Assembly (NCBI RefSeq): GCF_001544695.2
Contig: NZ_FCOM02000004.1
Location: 62,001-126,000 of the forward strand
Direction: 5' to 3'
Source of the DNA: Caballeronia arvi
Lineage (GTDB): Bacteria; Pseudomonadota; Gammaproteobacteria; Burkholderiales; Burkholderiaceae
DNA: 64,000 nucleotides
How positions within the stretch are numbered: position 1 is the stretch's first letter; every line of letters begins with the position of its first letter. The notes beneath the pieces are model-generated. The model searched no databases and was not told where the DNA came from. It saw nothing but the letters and a program-made list of their open reading frames with translations. The position numbers and the translations under genes were made by a program. Shown piece after piece: positions 52,542-61,327 of the stretch.

Positions 52542-54410
52542 TCACGATTCGATCTTCGACATCACCGCCGTCGCCGGATCGTAGCGATAGCCCTTTTGCG
52601 CGAGCTGTTGCGCCATCTTGTCGCCGATCAGCTTCTGCTGCGCCTCGCGGAGCACGAGCTCGTGATCCGGCTTCATACGCTCCAGTTCGACCGCGAGCCT
52701 GCGCATCAGCGCGACTTCGCCGGTGCTGCGGGCATCGATGAAGAGGATCTTCTCGTTGGCCACGTCGAGGCGCTGGCGCAAGTCCTTCGCGTAGGTCACC
52801 CATTGCTCGGCATTGGTGCGAAGGTCGTCGTACGCCTTCGAATGCGCGTTGGCCTGCGCCGAAATCTGACGCTGCAACGAAGCGAGCTCGGACTCGTCGC
52901 CCTGCTCTTTCTCGACGAGGCGCTTCGCGAGATCGGTCGCGTTCTTCTCCGCCGATTCGGCGCGTTCGCGCAATGCGTTGACATCGTTCGACACGCGCGC
53001 GAGCTCGGCGCCCTGCTCGGCCTTTTCTTCCATCAACATGCTGATGCGCTTGCGGGCGTCGTCCAGCTCGCTGCTCACGTGGTTCACGTGATCGCGCTGC
53101 GCCGCGAGTTCCGCGCTGCGCGCAGCCGTGCTGTCACGCTCGCTGGCGAGCGCGCCGCGCGCCTCGTTCAACTCGGCTTCGAGTGCCGCCGCACGCGAGA
53201 GACTCTCGTTCAACTGCGCCTCGATGGCTTGTGCGCGTGCCTGCGACGCGCTCACATCCTGCGACAGGCGTTCGGCTTCGGCCGATTTCTCCTGCGATGC
53301 CACGCTCAGCGCCTCATGCTCCTGACGCGCGCGGTCACGCTCCTCGGTGATGCGTGCGAGCGCTTCGTCCTTGTCCGACATCAGCGCATGCAGTTCCGCA
53401 TGATCCTGACGCGCGCGGTCACGCTCCTCGACGATGCGCGCAAGCTCTTCATCCCGGCCCGCGAGCGACGTCTTCGTGTGCTCATGCTGCTGCAACGCCT
53501 GATCGCGTTCCGCGACGATACGCGCCAGCTCCTCATCCCGGCCCGCCAGCGACGTTTTGACGTGCTCGTGCTGCTGCCACGCCTGATCGCGCTCCGCGGC
53601 GATGCGCGCAATCTCTTCATCCCGGCCTGCGAGCGACGCGCGCGACTGATCGTGCTGCTGCCGCGCCTCGTCGCGCTCGCTGGCGATACGCGCAAGCTCG
53701 TCGTCCTTGCCCGACACCTGCGCATACACCTCGTCGTGCGCCTGACGCGCCGCATCGCGTTCCTGGGCGATGCGCGCGATCTCTTCGTCCTTGCCCGCGA
53801 GCGCCGCGTTCAGCGCTTCCTTCGCACGCCGCTCTTCGTCGAGCGACGCCTTCAGCGCTTCCAGTTGCGATTGCTCCATCGACGCACGCTGCGCCGCTTC
53901 CTCGACGCGCGCCTCGGCGGTCTGTGCGCGTCCGGTGACCGCCGCGACCTCTTCGCGCAAGCGCGCGACCGAGTCTTCCGACGCACGCAACGCGCTCAGC
54001 ATTTCCGTCATTTGCTGACGGTTCCGCGCGGATTCGTCGCCGCTCTTCTCGAATTCGGCGAGCGCCTCGTCGCGTTCGGCGAGCGCGATCGAAAGCCGCT
54101 GGCTCACGGAGGAAAGGCGTTGGCCGGACAGCCGTTCGGTTTCGTCGCGCGAAACGGTCCAGAGCCGGCGCGCGACGTTCACGAGCGTCTCGGCGAGGTC
54201 GTCGGGAAGTCCGGTCGGCGGCTGATGCGCCGGCATGTCCGGTTGACGCGCGTCACGCCATCGCTGCAGGCCGGCAGCAATGGCGACGACCGAACCGCTC
54301 TTCGCCTCCGTCCAAACGGTCACGGGGGAAACCTTGCGTCCTTCTTCGGACAGGCGATCGGCGATCGATGCGATCTGCTCGTCGGTGATGTTATCTAGGT
54401 CTGTGGACAT
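52542..54410 (-). CDS. KfrA-like DNA-binding coiled-coil protein
   Basis: This is a 622-residue protein. Residues 5-110 form the KfrA N-terminal DNA-binding domain (ITDEQIASIADRLSEEGRKV, SPVTVWTEAKSGS). The rest is almost entirely coiled coil rich in Glu, Arg, Gln and Ala. It contains six tandem 28-residue repeats (GRDEELARIVAERDQALQQH-type units; 53292-53795). The C-terminus resumes irregular coiled coil (KILFIDARSTGEVALMRRLA). KfrA of RP4-type plasmids is a nucleoid-associated protein; chromosomal relatives lack known roles. The ATG at 54410 is chosen at the start of the KfrA domain; an 11-codon extension is possible. Confidence 0.88.
   Translation of the reverse strand: MSTDLDNITDEQIASIADRLSEEGRKVSPVTVWTEAKSGSVVAIAAGLQRWRDARQPDMPAHQPPTGLPDDLAETLVNVARRLWTVSRDETERLSGQRLSSVSQRLSIALAERDEALAEFEKSGDESARNRQQMTEMLSALRASEDSVARLREEVAAVTGRAQTAEARVEEAAQRASMEQSQLEALKASLDEERRAKEALNAALAGKDEEIARIAQERDAARQAHDEVYAQVSGKDDELARIASERDEARQQHDQSRASLAGRDEEIARIAAERDQAWQQHEHVKTSLAGRDEELARIVAERDQALQQHEHTKTSLAGRDEELARIVEERDRARQDHAELHALMSDKDEALARITEERDRARQEHEALSVASQEKSAEAERLSQDVSASQARAQAIEAQLNESLSRAAALEAELNEARGALASERDSTAARSAELAAQRDHVNHVSSELDDARKRISMLMEEKAEQGAELARVSNDVNALRERAESAEKNATDLAKRLVEKEQGDESELASLQRQISAQANAHSKAYDDLRTNAEQWVTYAKDLRQRLDVANEKILFIDARSTGEVALMRRLAVELERMKPDHELVLREAQQKLIGDKMAQQLAQKGYRYDPATAVMSKIES
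53292..53795 (-). repeat. Six tandem 84-bp repeats inside the KfrA-like gene
   Basis: Six in-frame units of 28 codons encode related segments beginning (G/D)(K/R)D(E/D)E(I/L/A)ARI. Units 3 to 5 are most alike. The 28-residue length equals four heptads, so each repeat keeps coiled-coil register. Recombination between them could change the length of the rod. Confidence 0.85.
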
Positions 54411-54626
54411 AAGCGCCTCGAGAATCAATGGCGTCGCACTCAATAGAACTGCGATACGTTGTTACATTCGATGGAACCCGCGCGGGGCGGAAAGGAATGA
54501 TACCGATTTTCGCCGCTTCCATAGCGGGCAGCGCGTCATGTGACGTCAAATCAGGGTATTTCGCAGTTGGGAGTTTATCGCCCGCACGATGAATTCGAGA
54601 ACCGCTGCGTTATTTCAAGAAACGCA

Positions 54627-54659
54627 TCGAGCCCGGACGGATGATCCGTCCGGGCTCGA
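54627..54659 (-). terminator. Hairpin terminator downstream of DUF4148 gene (minus strand)
   Basis: A 16-bp perfect inverted repeat, arms 54627-54642 and 54644-54659, centred on one base. On the minus strand a short T-containing stretch (TGCGTTTCTTG) follows. It lies about 20 bp past the DUF4148 stop and before the KfrA-like gene. Confidence 0.65.
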
Positions 54660-54679
54660 AGACTGGCGAAGCCGCACGC

Positions 54680-54988
54680 TTACGGCTTCGCGAAAACCGG
54701 GCCGAGGCCGATGACGGTCGATTCCGCCGAACGCGAGCCGGACGCATAGCCACCGCTCACCGAAGCGCCGTAAGCCGTCAGGCCTTTGGCTGCATCGATG
54801 CGCGCCTGCGCCGCCTGAATGTTTTGCGGATACTGCGTCTGGTCGCTCGCCGGGTCGTAGCCCGCCTTTTGCAGCTCGACGAGCTGCGCGCGCACTTCCG
54901 CACGGGTAATCGGCTGGTTCGACTGCGCGAACGAGAAAGCCGGAAGCGCGACAGCGACAGCGACGATCAGCGATTGAATGACTTTCAT
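54680..54988 (-). CDS. DUF4148-family secreted small protein (paralogue)
   Basis: This 102-residue protein has a signal peptide (MKVIQSLIVAVAVALPAFSF, then A-QSN). The mature part has the same pattern as the gene at 46916: ITRAEVRAQLVELQKAGYDP, then YPQNIQAAQARIDAAKGLTA. The C-terminus is Gly/Ser-rich and differs. It is periplasmic with unknown function. Downstream hairpin at 54627 ends the transcript. Confidence 0.88.
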   Translation of the reverse strand: MKVIQSLIVAVAVALPAFSFAQSNQPITRAEVRAQLVELQKAGYDPASDQTQYPQNIQAAQARIDAAKGLTAYGASVSGGYASGSRSAESTVIGLGPVFAKP

Positions 54989-55255
54989 GATTGACCTCCA
55001 GAGTTTGTGATGGAAGGCCCGCTTGCCGGTCCGCCTTGTGTTTCGGATCGTTCGGGCTTGGAGGTATTAGAACCACGGGACGTATCTGGCTTATTTCGAT
55101 CATGAATCGACGTGTGTCCGCCATAGACGCAGATACATTGCGATACAAACCGCCTCGGCGACGCCGGGCGCGGTCTACAATCGACGTCGCCGTATCGCGC
55201 GGCGCAATAATTACGCAATAAACTCCGGCGTCGGAAAGATCAAAGGAGGAGACCC

Positions 55256-56161
55256 ATGCAGACCCCGCGTCCGTCGCTGAACGCCCTGCGCGCGTTCGAA
55301 GCCGTGGCGCGTCTGCGCAGCATGACGCTCGCGGCGCAGGAGCTGTGCGTCACGCACGGCGCGATCAGCCGGCAGGTGAAGGCGCTGGAAGACACGCTCG
55401 GCCTCACGCTGCTCGTGCGCTCGGCGCAGTCGTCCGATCCGACGCCCGAAGGCAAGCGCCTCGCCGAAGGCCTCACGACCGCGTTCAATCTCATCGATGC
55501 GAGCATCGAGCAAATGAAGCCCGAACCGCTCACGCTGTCGTGCTCCGCGACCATCATGATGAACTGGCTGATTCCGCGCATCGCGGGGTTTCATCGGTGC
55601 TATCCGCAGACCGAGCTCAAGTTCAACATGAACTACGACCAGATCGATTTCGTGCGCGACAAGATCAGCGTCGCCATTCGCGCGAGCACGATCGAGCCGC
55701 CGAAGGACGCGATCACGCGCAAGCTCATCGACGAATGGATCGGGCCGGTCTGCTCGCCCGAGTATGCGCAGTCGATCCGGCTCGCCGCGCCCGCCGGTCT
55801 CGCGCGCGCGAAGCTGCTGTCCACGCGCACGCGTCCCGAGGCATGGGAAGACTGGTATCGCGCGACGAATATCGCGCCCGTCTCAGGCGCAAGCGCGGAT
55901 GTCTACGACCATTTCTATCTGCTGATCCAGGCGGCCGTGTGCGGGCTCGGCGTCGCGCTCGTGCCGCAGATGCTCGTCATGAACGATCTCGTGTCCGGCA
56001 AGCTCGTCGCGCCGTTCGGCTTCGCGCCGGGGCCGCGCGAGCTCGTGCTGTGGGTCGCGCCGCATCTGCGCGCCCATGCCGATGTCGCGCAGCTCGAACG
56101 CTGGCTGATCGAAGAGATGAGCGAAAGCCTGAAGGAGATGACCGCGTTTCTGGAGGCGTGA
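55256..56161 (+). CDS. LysR-family regulator beside the apionate-type operon
   Basis: This is a 301-residue protein with a GcvA/AmpR-like opening (RPSLNALRAFEAVARLRSM, then GAISRQVKALEDTLGLTLLV). The effector domain has LSCSATIMMNWLIPRIAGFH and SVAIRASTIEPP. An AAAGGAGGAG site precedes the ATG at 55256. Its stop is 7 bp from the stop of the convergent kinase gene, so it is physically linked to the sugar-acid operon and probably regulates it, although convergent placement is less usual than divergent. Confidence 0.9.
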   Translation: MQTPRPSLNALRAFEAVARLRSMTLAAQELCVTHGAISRQVKALEDTLGLTLLVRSAQSSDPTPEGKRLAEGLTTAFNLIDASIEQMKPEPLTLSCSATIMMNWLIPRIAGFHRCYPQTELKFNMNYDQIDFVRDKISVAIRASTIEPPKDAITRKLIDEWIGPVCSPEYAQSIRLAAPAGLARAKLLSTRTRPEAWEDWYRATNIAPVSGASADVYDHFYLLIQAAVCGLGVALVPQMLVMNDLVSGKLVAPFGFAPGPRELVLWVAPHLRAHADVAQLERWLIEEMSESLKEMTAFLEA

Positions 56162-56168
56162 GACGCGC

Positions 56169-57533
56169 TCAGGCCACGCCGTCGCGCACGCTCCCGAAGA
56201 AGGACACGCCGCCGATCTGGCCGCCTTTCAGCACGATTTCGAGGCCGTCGCGGGCGGGATCGTCGGACCATGCGCGGCACAGCGGCGCGCCCGGCGCCAT
56301 GCCCGCCGCGACGCTCAGCGCCGTGATGCCGAGCTTGCCCGCGACTTCGCCCGAACTGTCGCCGCCCGCCACGACGACGCGGCGCAACGGCGTGCGATCG
56401 AGCAGCCTGCGCATCACGTCGGCGAGCGTTTCACCGACGCGGCGCGCGGCTTCGGCGCGGCTCAGCGCGGCTTCTGCTGCGATATCGTCGAAGGCGAGCA
56501 CGGTGGGATCGTCGGGGCCTTCGGCGCTGAACACGAGCGGGCTTCGGCCTTCGCGCACGGCTTGCGCCGCGATGCCGACGACGCGCTCGATCTCGGCTTC
56601 GCGCGATGGCGCATCGAGCGCGCGGCGCAAGTCCAGACGCTCGACGCAAAAGCCGTTTTCGCGCGCCCAGCGGATCTGTCCCGCGGTCACCGGCGAACAG
56701 CTTCCGCTGACGGCCGCGATCACATCGACAGCGCTCGCGACGGGCAAACCGGGCGTCTGCGGCACGAGCCCGCACGCGCGCCAGTGCGCGGCGAGCGCGT
56801 ATTGCAATCCCGACGACGACGCCGTGAACACGCCTTCGCCACGCGCTTCCCAGACGAGCTTGCCGGCGGCGGCGAGCGTTTCTTCGTCGAGCACGTCGAT
56901 CAGGACGACGGGCGTGTCTCTTTGCATCAACGCGTTCAGGCGTTCACGTGCCTGATCCGAGCGAAGCTGCACGAAGTCGATGAGCCCGATGTCGCGCCGG
57001 GTCTGACGCGCCAGATGCACGCGCAGATCCGCTTCGTCCATCGGCGTGACGGGATGGCGCGACATCGTCGGATGACGGTCCAGCCGATAACCTTCTCCCT
57101 CCACCGCCGCGAACAGATTGCCGAACGCCTGATAGCGCTTCAGACGCGGCGCGCCGACGATCATCGGCGACCACGCGCCGTGCATGTGCGTCACGCCGAT
57201 ATCGATCGCGCGCCCGATCGAACCCGTCTGCGGCGATGAATCGAAGGTCGAGCAGACCTTGTATTGCAGAATCGGCGCGCCGAGTGCGGCGAGATCCGAG
57301 AAGGCGCGCGGCAGCTCGTCGTCCATCCATTGCGGACTGCGCCCGCGCGACGATCCCGCGAGTCCCACGCAGCGCACGCCGGGAAAGCGCGCGAGCAGTT
57401 CGGGCGTGGGCGCTTGCAGACAAAGAAGCGTCGGCACGCCGGCAGCGGTCATCGCTTCCATCGCGTCGGTCGAGCCGGTGAAATCGTCGCCGTAGTACGT
57501 TAGAAGCAGGCCATCGGGCCATTGCGCGTTCAT
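56169..57533 (-). CDS. oiaK: Four-carbon acid sugar kinase family (DUF1537), OiaK-like
   Basis: This is a 454-residue kinase of the DUF1537 family: the N-terminal domain has YYGDDFTGSTDAMEAMTAAG, the family hallmark; the C-terminal nucleotide-binding domain has VVVAGGDSSGEVAGKLG and LEIVLKGGQIGG. Members phosphorylate acid sugars such as 3-oxo-isoapionate, erythronate and threonate. Linkage to a RuBisCO-like protein and a 3-oxoacid-forming dehydrogenase argues for 3-oxo-isoapionate 4-kinase. The start at 57533 overlaps the RuBisCO-like stop by 4 bp (ATGA). The symbol is from context, not experiment. Confidence 0.8.
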   Translation of the reverse strand: MNAQWPDGLLLTYYGDDFTGSTDAMEAMTAAGVPTLLCLQAPTPELLARFPGVRCVGLAGSSRGRSPQWMDDELPRAFSDLAALGAPILQYKVCSTFDSSPQTGSIGRAIDIGVTHMHGAWSPMIVGAPRLKRYQAFGNLFAAVEGEGYRLDRHPTMSRHPVTPMDEADLRVHLARQTRRDIGLIDFVQLRSDQARERLNALMQRDTPVVLIDVLDEETLAAAGKLVWEARGEGVFTASSSGLQYALAAHWRACGLVPQTPGLPVASAVDVIAAVSGSCSPVTAGQIRWARENGFCVERLDLRRALDAPSREAEIERVVGIAAQAVREGRSPLVFSAEGPDDPTVLAFDDIAAEAALSRAEAARRVGETLADVMRRLLDRTPLRRVVVAGGDSSGEVAGKLGITALSVAAGMAPGAPLCRAWSDDPARDGLEIVLKGGQIGGVSFFGSVRDGVA

Positions 57534-58780
57534 TTCCAGAACCCCAGCGCGGCCTGCAACGCGGGATTGCGTTCGGCATGACGCGCGAGCGGCACGCCTT
57601 CCATCGCCGCGACCCACGCCTCGCGCAGCGCCTCGACGCCTGCCGCCACGCCGCCCGGATGCCCGAAGATGCCGCCGCCCGCCGTGTGGATCAGGTCCGC
57701 GCAGCCGATCGCCGCATACGTATCGGCGGCTTGCAGACCCGTCTGCCCGGAGCTGAAGACGGGCATCGCGGTCAGCGGCGCCGATTCCATCACCGGCGAC
57801 AGCACCGCACGCGCCGCCGCGATCACGCTTTCGTCGGACTCGCTGAACTTGTTGCGCAAGCCGTTCACGTGCAGATGATCCGCGCCCGCGAGACGCCACA
57901 GCATCTGCCACGGCGCGTAGTCCCAGCCGAGCGCTTCGCTGCGCGTCAGATAGCCCCAGCCGGCGCGATGCGCGTGAATCGGCAACTGGCTATGCTTGCG
58001 CAACGCGTGCATGCCGACGAGCCCGATCGAATTGAGCACCGCCATCACGCAGGTGCCGCCCTGTTCGAGCACGAGATCGTGGCGGCGCTTCATCTGATCG
58101 AGGTCGCCGGTCACGTTGAACGCGACCATCACCTTCTTGCCGGTGCGCTCGGCGTGATCGTTCACGACGCGCATCACCGCACGCACCCGTTCATCGAACG
58201 GGCAATGCGAGCCGTCGGCCTGCAGTTCGTCATCCTTGATGAAGTCGATGCCGCCCGCCACCAGCGCCTTCACCTGCTCCGCCGTTTCCTGCGGCGACAA
58301 ACCGACGCTCGGCTTGATGATCGTGCCGATGAGCGGCCCGTGCTGCACGCCCGACAGCTTGCGCGTGCCTTCGATGCCGAACGCGGGCCCCGGATACGCC
58401 TTCGCGAACGAATCGGGCAGGCGCAGACCCGTGAGCCGCAAGCCCGACACCTGCCGCAATTCGAAGAGATTGCCCGCGATCGTCGACATCAGATTCGGCA
58501 GCGACGGCCCGAAGTTTTCGATCGGCCACGACAGTTCGAGCGTGCATTGCGTGTAGCACTTCGACTCCGCGCCGCCCGCCAGGCTCGGCGTCTCGCTATG
58601 GTCAAGCACTTCGAGCCGCTCGACGCGCGCGCCCGAGCGCGCCTTGAGTTCGGGCGTCTCGTTGGGCAGCGCGATGAAGGTGCCGCTCGACTGCTCGCCC
58701 GCGATCGTTTCGGCGGCAGTGCGCGGGTCGACGCCGGTTTCGAGCCAGTAAGTGGCGTGGATGCGTTCGCTCACAGTCAT
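57530..58780 (-). CDS. oiaX: RuBisCO-like protein, OiaX-like transcarboxylase/hydrolase
   Basis: This is a 416-residue form IV RuBisCO homologue. The barrel keeps K156 in GTIIKPSVGL and the carbamylation-type Lys182 in FIKDDELQADG, with the metal acidic pair following. HPGG in GGGIFGHPGGVAAG is the phosphate-binding loop. Many RuBisCO active-site residues outside these differ, so CO2 fixation is unlikely. Together with DUF1537 kinase and the oxidoreductase, it fits 3-oxo-isoapionate-4-phosphate transcarboxylase/hydrolase, giving 3-phosphoglycerate and glycolate. ATG at 58780; an upstream TTG is possible. Overlaps the kinase gene by 4 bp. Confidence 0.82.
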   Translation of the reverse strand: MTVSERIHATYWLETGVDPRTAAETIAGEQSSGTFIALPNETPELKARSGARVERLEVLDHSETPSLAGGAESKCYTQCTLELSWPIENFGPSLPNLMSTIAGNLFELRQVSGLRLTGLRLPDSFAKAYPGPAFGIEGTRKLSGVQHGPLIGTIIKPSVGLSPQETAEQVKALVAGGIDFIKDDELQADGSHCPFDERVRAVMRVVNDHAERTGKKVMVAFNVTGDLDQMKRRHDLVLEQGGTCVMAVLNSIGLVGMHALRKHSQLPIHAHRAGWGYLTRSEALGWDYAPWQMLWRLAGADHLHVNGLRNKFSESDESVIAAARAVLSPVMESAPLTAMPVFSSGQTGLQAADTYAAIGCADLIHTAGGGIFGHPGGVAAGVEALREAWVAAMEGVPLARHAERNPALQAALGFWK

Positions 58781-58822
58781 TTCCTCACAAGTCGATTTCA
58801 ACGATGCCGTGCAATTGCGTGC

Positions 58823-59653
58823 TTACGTGATGCGGCGAATGCTTTCCGCGATCTCTTCGCGGTCGAACACCTTCTTCCAGTCGTCGCGCATGAGACGCGG
58901 CTTGCCGAACTCGATCGCCTTGTTGCACGCATCGGAGAACGCGCCGGGAATCTCGTTGAAGATCACCGCGCCGAGAATGTTCATGTGGCCGAGCAGGAAG
59001 TCGCGCGCGGCCTGTTCGGGCACGCCGCGCTTGATGGTTTCGTCCATTGCTTCGCGCATCACGTAGAGCAGCGTCGCGCAGATCGTTTCCGACAAACCCG
59101 GCTCCAGAATCGCCATCTGATCGACGGTCAGACGATACGAGCGCAGGATCGGCGCATAGATCACCTTCGCGACCGCCTCGCCGAGATCGAACGCTTCTTC
59201 GGGCCCTTGCATCAGCGCGCTGACGATCGACTGCTTCGCATGCGCGCCGCCGAAGTGATCGTGCAGCGATTTTTCGTCGAGGTCGTAGTTGAAGATGATC
59301 GGATGGCACGGATGCGCGACGAAGTACGTCAGATCCTTGCGCTCCGGAAGATGGCCTGCGAAGGGCGCGGCGGCATCGAGCGTCATGACCATCGTGCCGG
59401 GCGGCAGCTTCGGCGCGATCTCGTGCGACAGCTTGCCGATAAGCGTATCGGGCACGGCGAGGATGACGACGTCGGCGCCGTCGAGCGCGGCATCGGCGGA
59501 CACGCATTCGATGCCCAGTTCGTCCTTCAGGCGCTTCTGTCCTGCGGCGCCCGGCTCGACGTGCGCGACACGGAAATCAGACTTCAGCAGATTGCTCGAG
59601 AGACGCACGCCCATCTTGCCGCCCGCGCCGAACAACGCGATCTTTTCGTTCAT
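58823..59653 (-). CDS. apnO: NAD-dependent oxidoreductase, ApnO-like (D-apionate oxidoisomerase)
   Basis: This is a 276-residue Rossmann enzyme. The nucleotide-binding loop is ALFGAGGKMGVRLSSNLL, followed by the acidic end of strand 2 (AHVEPG). A C-terminal helical domain contains AILEPGLSETICATLLYVMR and RDFLLGHMNILGAVIFN. It resembles the phosphogluconate-dehydrogenase-like fold of D-apionate oxidoisomerases. In the proposed pathway it makes 3-oxo-isoapionate for the kinase. The ATG at 59653 has an AAGGAA site. Followed by the RuBisCO-like gene after 42 bp and preceded by the MFS gene after 27 bp. Assignment rests on operon context and general fold. Confidence 0.75.
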   Translation of the reverse strand: MNEKIALFGAGGKMGVRLSSNLLKSDFRVAHVEPGAAGQKRLKDELGIECVSADAALDGADVVILAVPDTLIGKLSHEIAPKLPPGTMVMTLDAAAPFAGHLPERKDLTYFVAHPCHPIIFNYDLDEKSLHDHFGGAHAKQSIVSALMQGPEEAFDLGEAVAKVIYAPILRSYRLTVDQMAILEPGLSETICATLLYVMREAMDETIKRGVPEQAARDFLLGHMNILGAVIFNEIPGAFSDACNKAIEFGKPRLMRDDWKKVFDREEIAESIRRIT

Positions 59654-59680
59654 TTCAGTATTCCTTTGTGAGGTGAATGT

Positions 59681-61027
59681 TCAATGTGCGTTCGCCGCGA
59701 CGGCGTCGGGCGCGCGTTGGTCGCTCGTCCGTCCGATCGCGAAGGCGAGCGCGGCGGACATCAGCATCACTGCGCCGACGATCAGCATCGGCACCTGATA
59801 CGAGCCGGTCATGTCCTTCGCCACGCCGGTGACATACGGCGCGACGAAGCCCGCGAGATTGCCGACCGTATTGATCAGCGCGATGCCCGCGGCCGCCGCG
59901 GCGCCCGACAGGAAGCGCGCCGGCAGCGCCCAGAAGTTCGGCAGCGCGGAGAAGATCGCGCAGGCCGTCACGGTGATCACGGCGATGGTCGCGGCGGGCG
60001 AGCCCATTTGCAGCGCGAGCGGCACGCTCACCGCGCCGATCAGCGCGGGCACCGCGATATGCCACGAGCGCACGCCGCGCTTCGTTGCGTCACGGCTCCA
60101 GAGGAACAGTGCGATGGCGGCAGGCAGATACGGAATCGCGGTGATCAAGCCCTTCTGGAACACGTTGAAGTGCGTGCCGAAGCGCGTTTCGAAGCCGCCG
60201 ATGATCGTCGGCAGGAAGAACGCCAGCGCATAGAGACCATAGATCAGGCCGAAGTACATCAGCGCGAAGAGCCAGACGCGTCCGCTCATCAGCGCGGCCA
60301 TCGGGTTGCCGTGGCCCTGCGCGCCCGATGCGCCCTTCGCGCGGTCCTCTTCTTCGAGGCGCGTGACGAGCCAGTCGCGTTCGGCGGTCGTGAGCCATTT
60401 GGCGTCGGCGGGTCTGTCGGTCAGATAGAACCACGCGATCACGCCGACGAGAATCGCGGGCACCGCGACGCCGAAGAACATGATGCGCCAGCCGGCGAGA
60501 CCGAAGAGACCGTGCGCTTCGATCAGGAGCGCGGCGAGCGGCGCGCCGATGACGATCGTGAGCGGCCGCGCGAGATAGAAGAGCGCGAGGATATGGCTGC
60601 GATGCTTCGCCGGCACCCACATGCTGAGGAAGAGAATCGCGCCGGGGAAGAAGCCCGCTTCCGCGACGCCCAGCAGAAAGCGCAGCGTATAGAGGCCGCC
60701 GATGCTGCTGACCCACGTGAAGAGCAGCGCGACGATGCCCCACGTCACCATGATGCGTGCGAGCCAGCGGCGCGCGCCGAACTTGTGCAACGCGAGATTG
60801 CTGGGAATCTCCAGCACGATATAGCCGATGAAGAACACGCCCGCCGCGAGACCGAACTGCGCAGCGGTGAGGCCGAGATCCTTGGTCATCCCGTTCGGTC
60901 CGGCGAATGAGATCGCGGTCCGGTCGAGAAAGTTGATGAAGAACATCAGCGCGACGAACGGCACGAGCCGCCACGACACTTTCCTGATCGCCGATCGCTC
61001 GACGGACTGCGTTTCTGCAACGTTCAT
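59681..61027 (-). CDS. MFS transporter of the sugar-acid operon
   Basis: This is a 448-residue protein of the anion:cation symporter branch of MFS (related to phthalate and glucarate permeases). RTAISFAGPNGMTKDLGLTA in TM1-2 and LGVAEAGFFPGAILFLSMWV in TM4 are characteristic of that branch. About 12 TM segments. GGAGGAGA precedes the ATG. It is the first gene of the four-gene operon and probably imports apionate or a related sugar acid. Substrate inferred. Confidence 0.9.
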   Translation of the reverse strand: MNVAETQSVERSAIRKVSWRLVPFVALMFFINFLDRTAISFAGPNGMTKDLGLTAAQFGLAAGVFFIGYIVLEIPSNLALHKFGARRWLARIMVTWGIVALLFTWVSSIGGLYTLRFLLGVAEAGFFPGAILFLSMWVPAKHRSHILALFYLARPLTIVIGAPLAALLIEAHGLFGLAGWRIMFFGVAVPAILVGVIAWFYLTDRPADAKWLTTAERDWLVTRLEEEDRAKGASGAQGHGNPMAALMSGRVWLFALMYFGLIYGLYALAFFLPTIIGGFETRFGTHFNVFQKGLITAIPYLPAAIALFLWSRDATKRGVRSWHIAVPALIGAVSVPLALQMGSPAATIAVITVTACAIFSALPNFWALPARFLSGAAAAAGIALINTVGNLAGFVAPYVTGVAKDMTGSYQVPMLIVGAVMLMSAALAFAIGRTSDQRAPDAVAANAH

Positions 61028-61327
61028 GTCTCCTCCAGGCGTAGCGCACGAGTGTGGTCAACCGGTGAGATGAGTAGACCATCGCGCAAGGGAGGCGAGA
61101 CATAGGGGGAAACGTGGGAATCGGTCGATTTTTTCTCACAGGAGCCTGCGGATAAATCAATGCGAGTATCGGTTTCTCGGGTTTGCTGACGGACTAAAAC
61201 TCACACCATTGTTTTCGCGAAACGGGAGTTCTGACACCGAAAACATAGCTCGGCCTTCCAAACGCGTAAGGTTGCGACGGGATCGCGCGAGAGCGCGTGT
61301 TTCCCGTCTAACAACAAGGAGGCTGTG

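Noticed and set aside
53292-53795. Considering the 84-bp repeats a CRISPR array
   Set aside because: They are contiguous, in frame and coding, with no spacers between identical short repeats.
52596-54398. A 600-codon open frame on the plus strand
   Set aside because: Antisense to the KfrA-like gene. Its Arg/Leu-rich repeats simply mirror the 28-residue repeats of the real coiled coil.
57530-58780. Calling the RuBisCO-like gene a CO2-fixing RuBisCO
   Set aside because: Only part of the RuBisCO active site is kept, there is no small subunit or phosphoribulokinase, and the neighbours are sugar-acid enzymes.
57578-59671. A 697-codon open frame on the plus strand
   Set aside because: It is antisense to the kinase, RuBisCO-like and oxidoreductase genes, rich in Arg, His and Ala, with no recognisable domain. 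The opposite strand has clear families, so this is a high-GC shadow.
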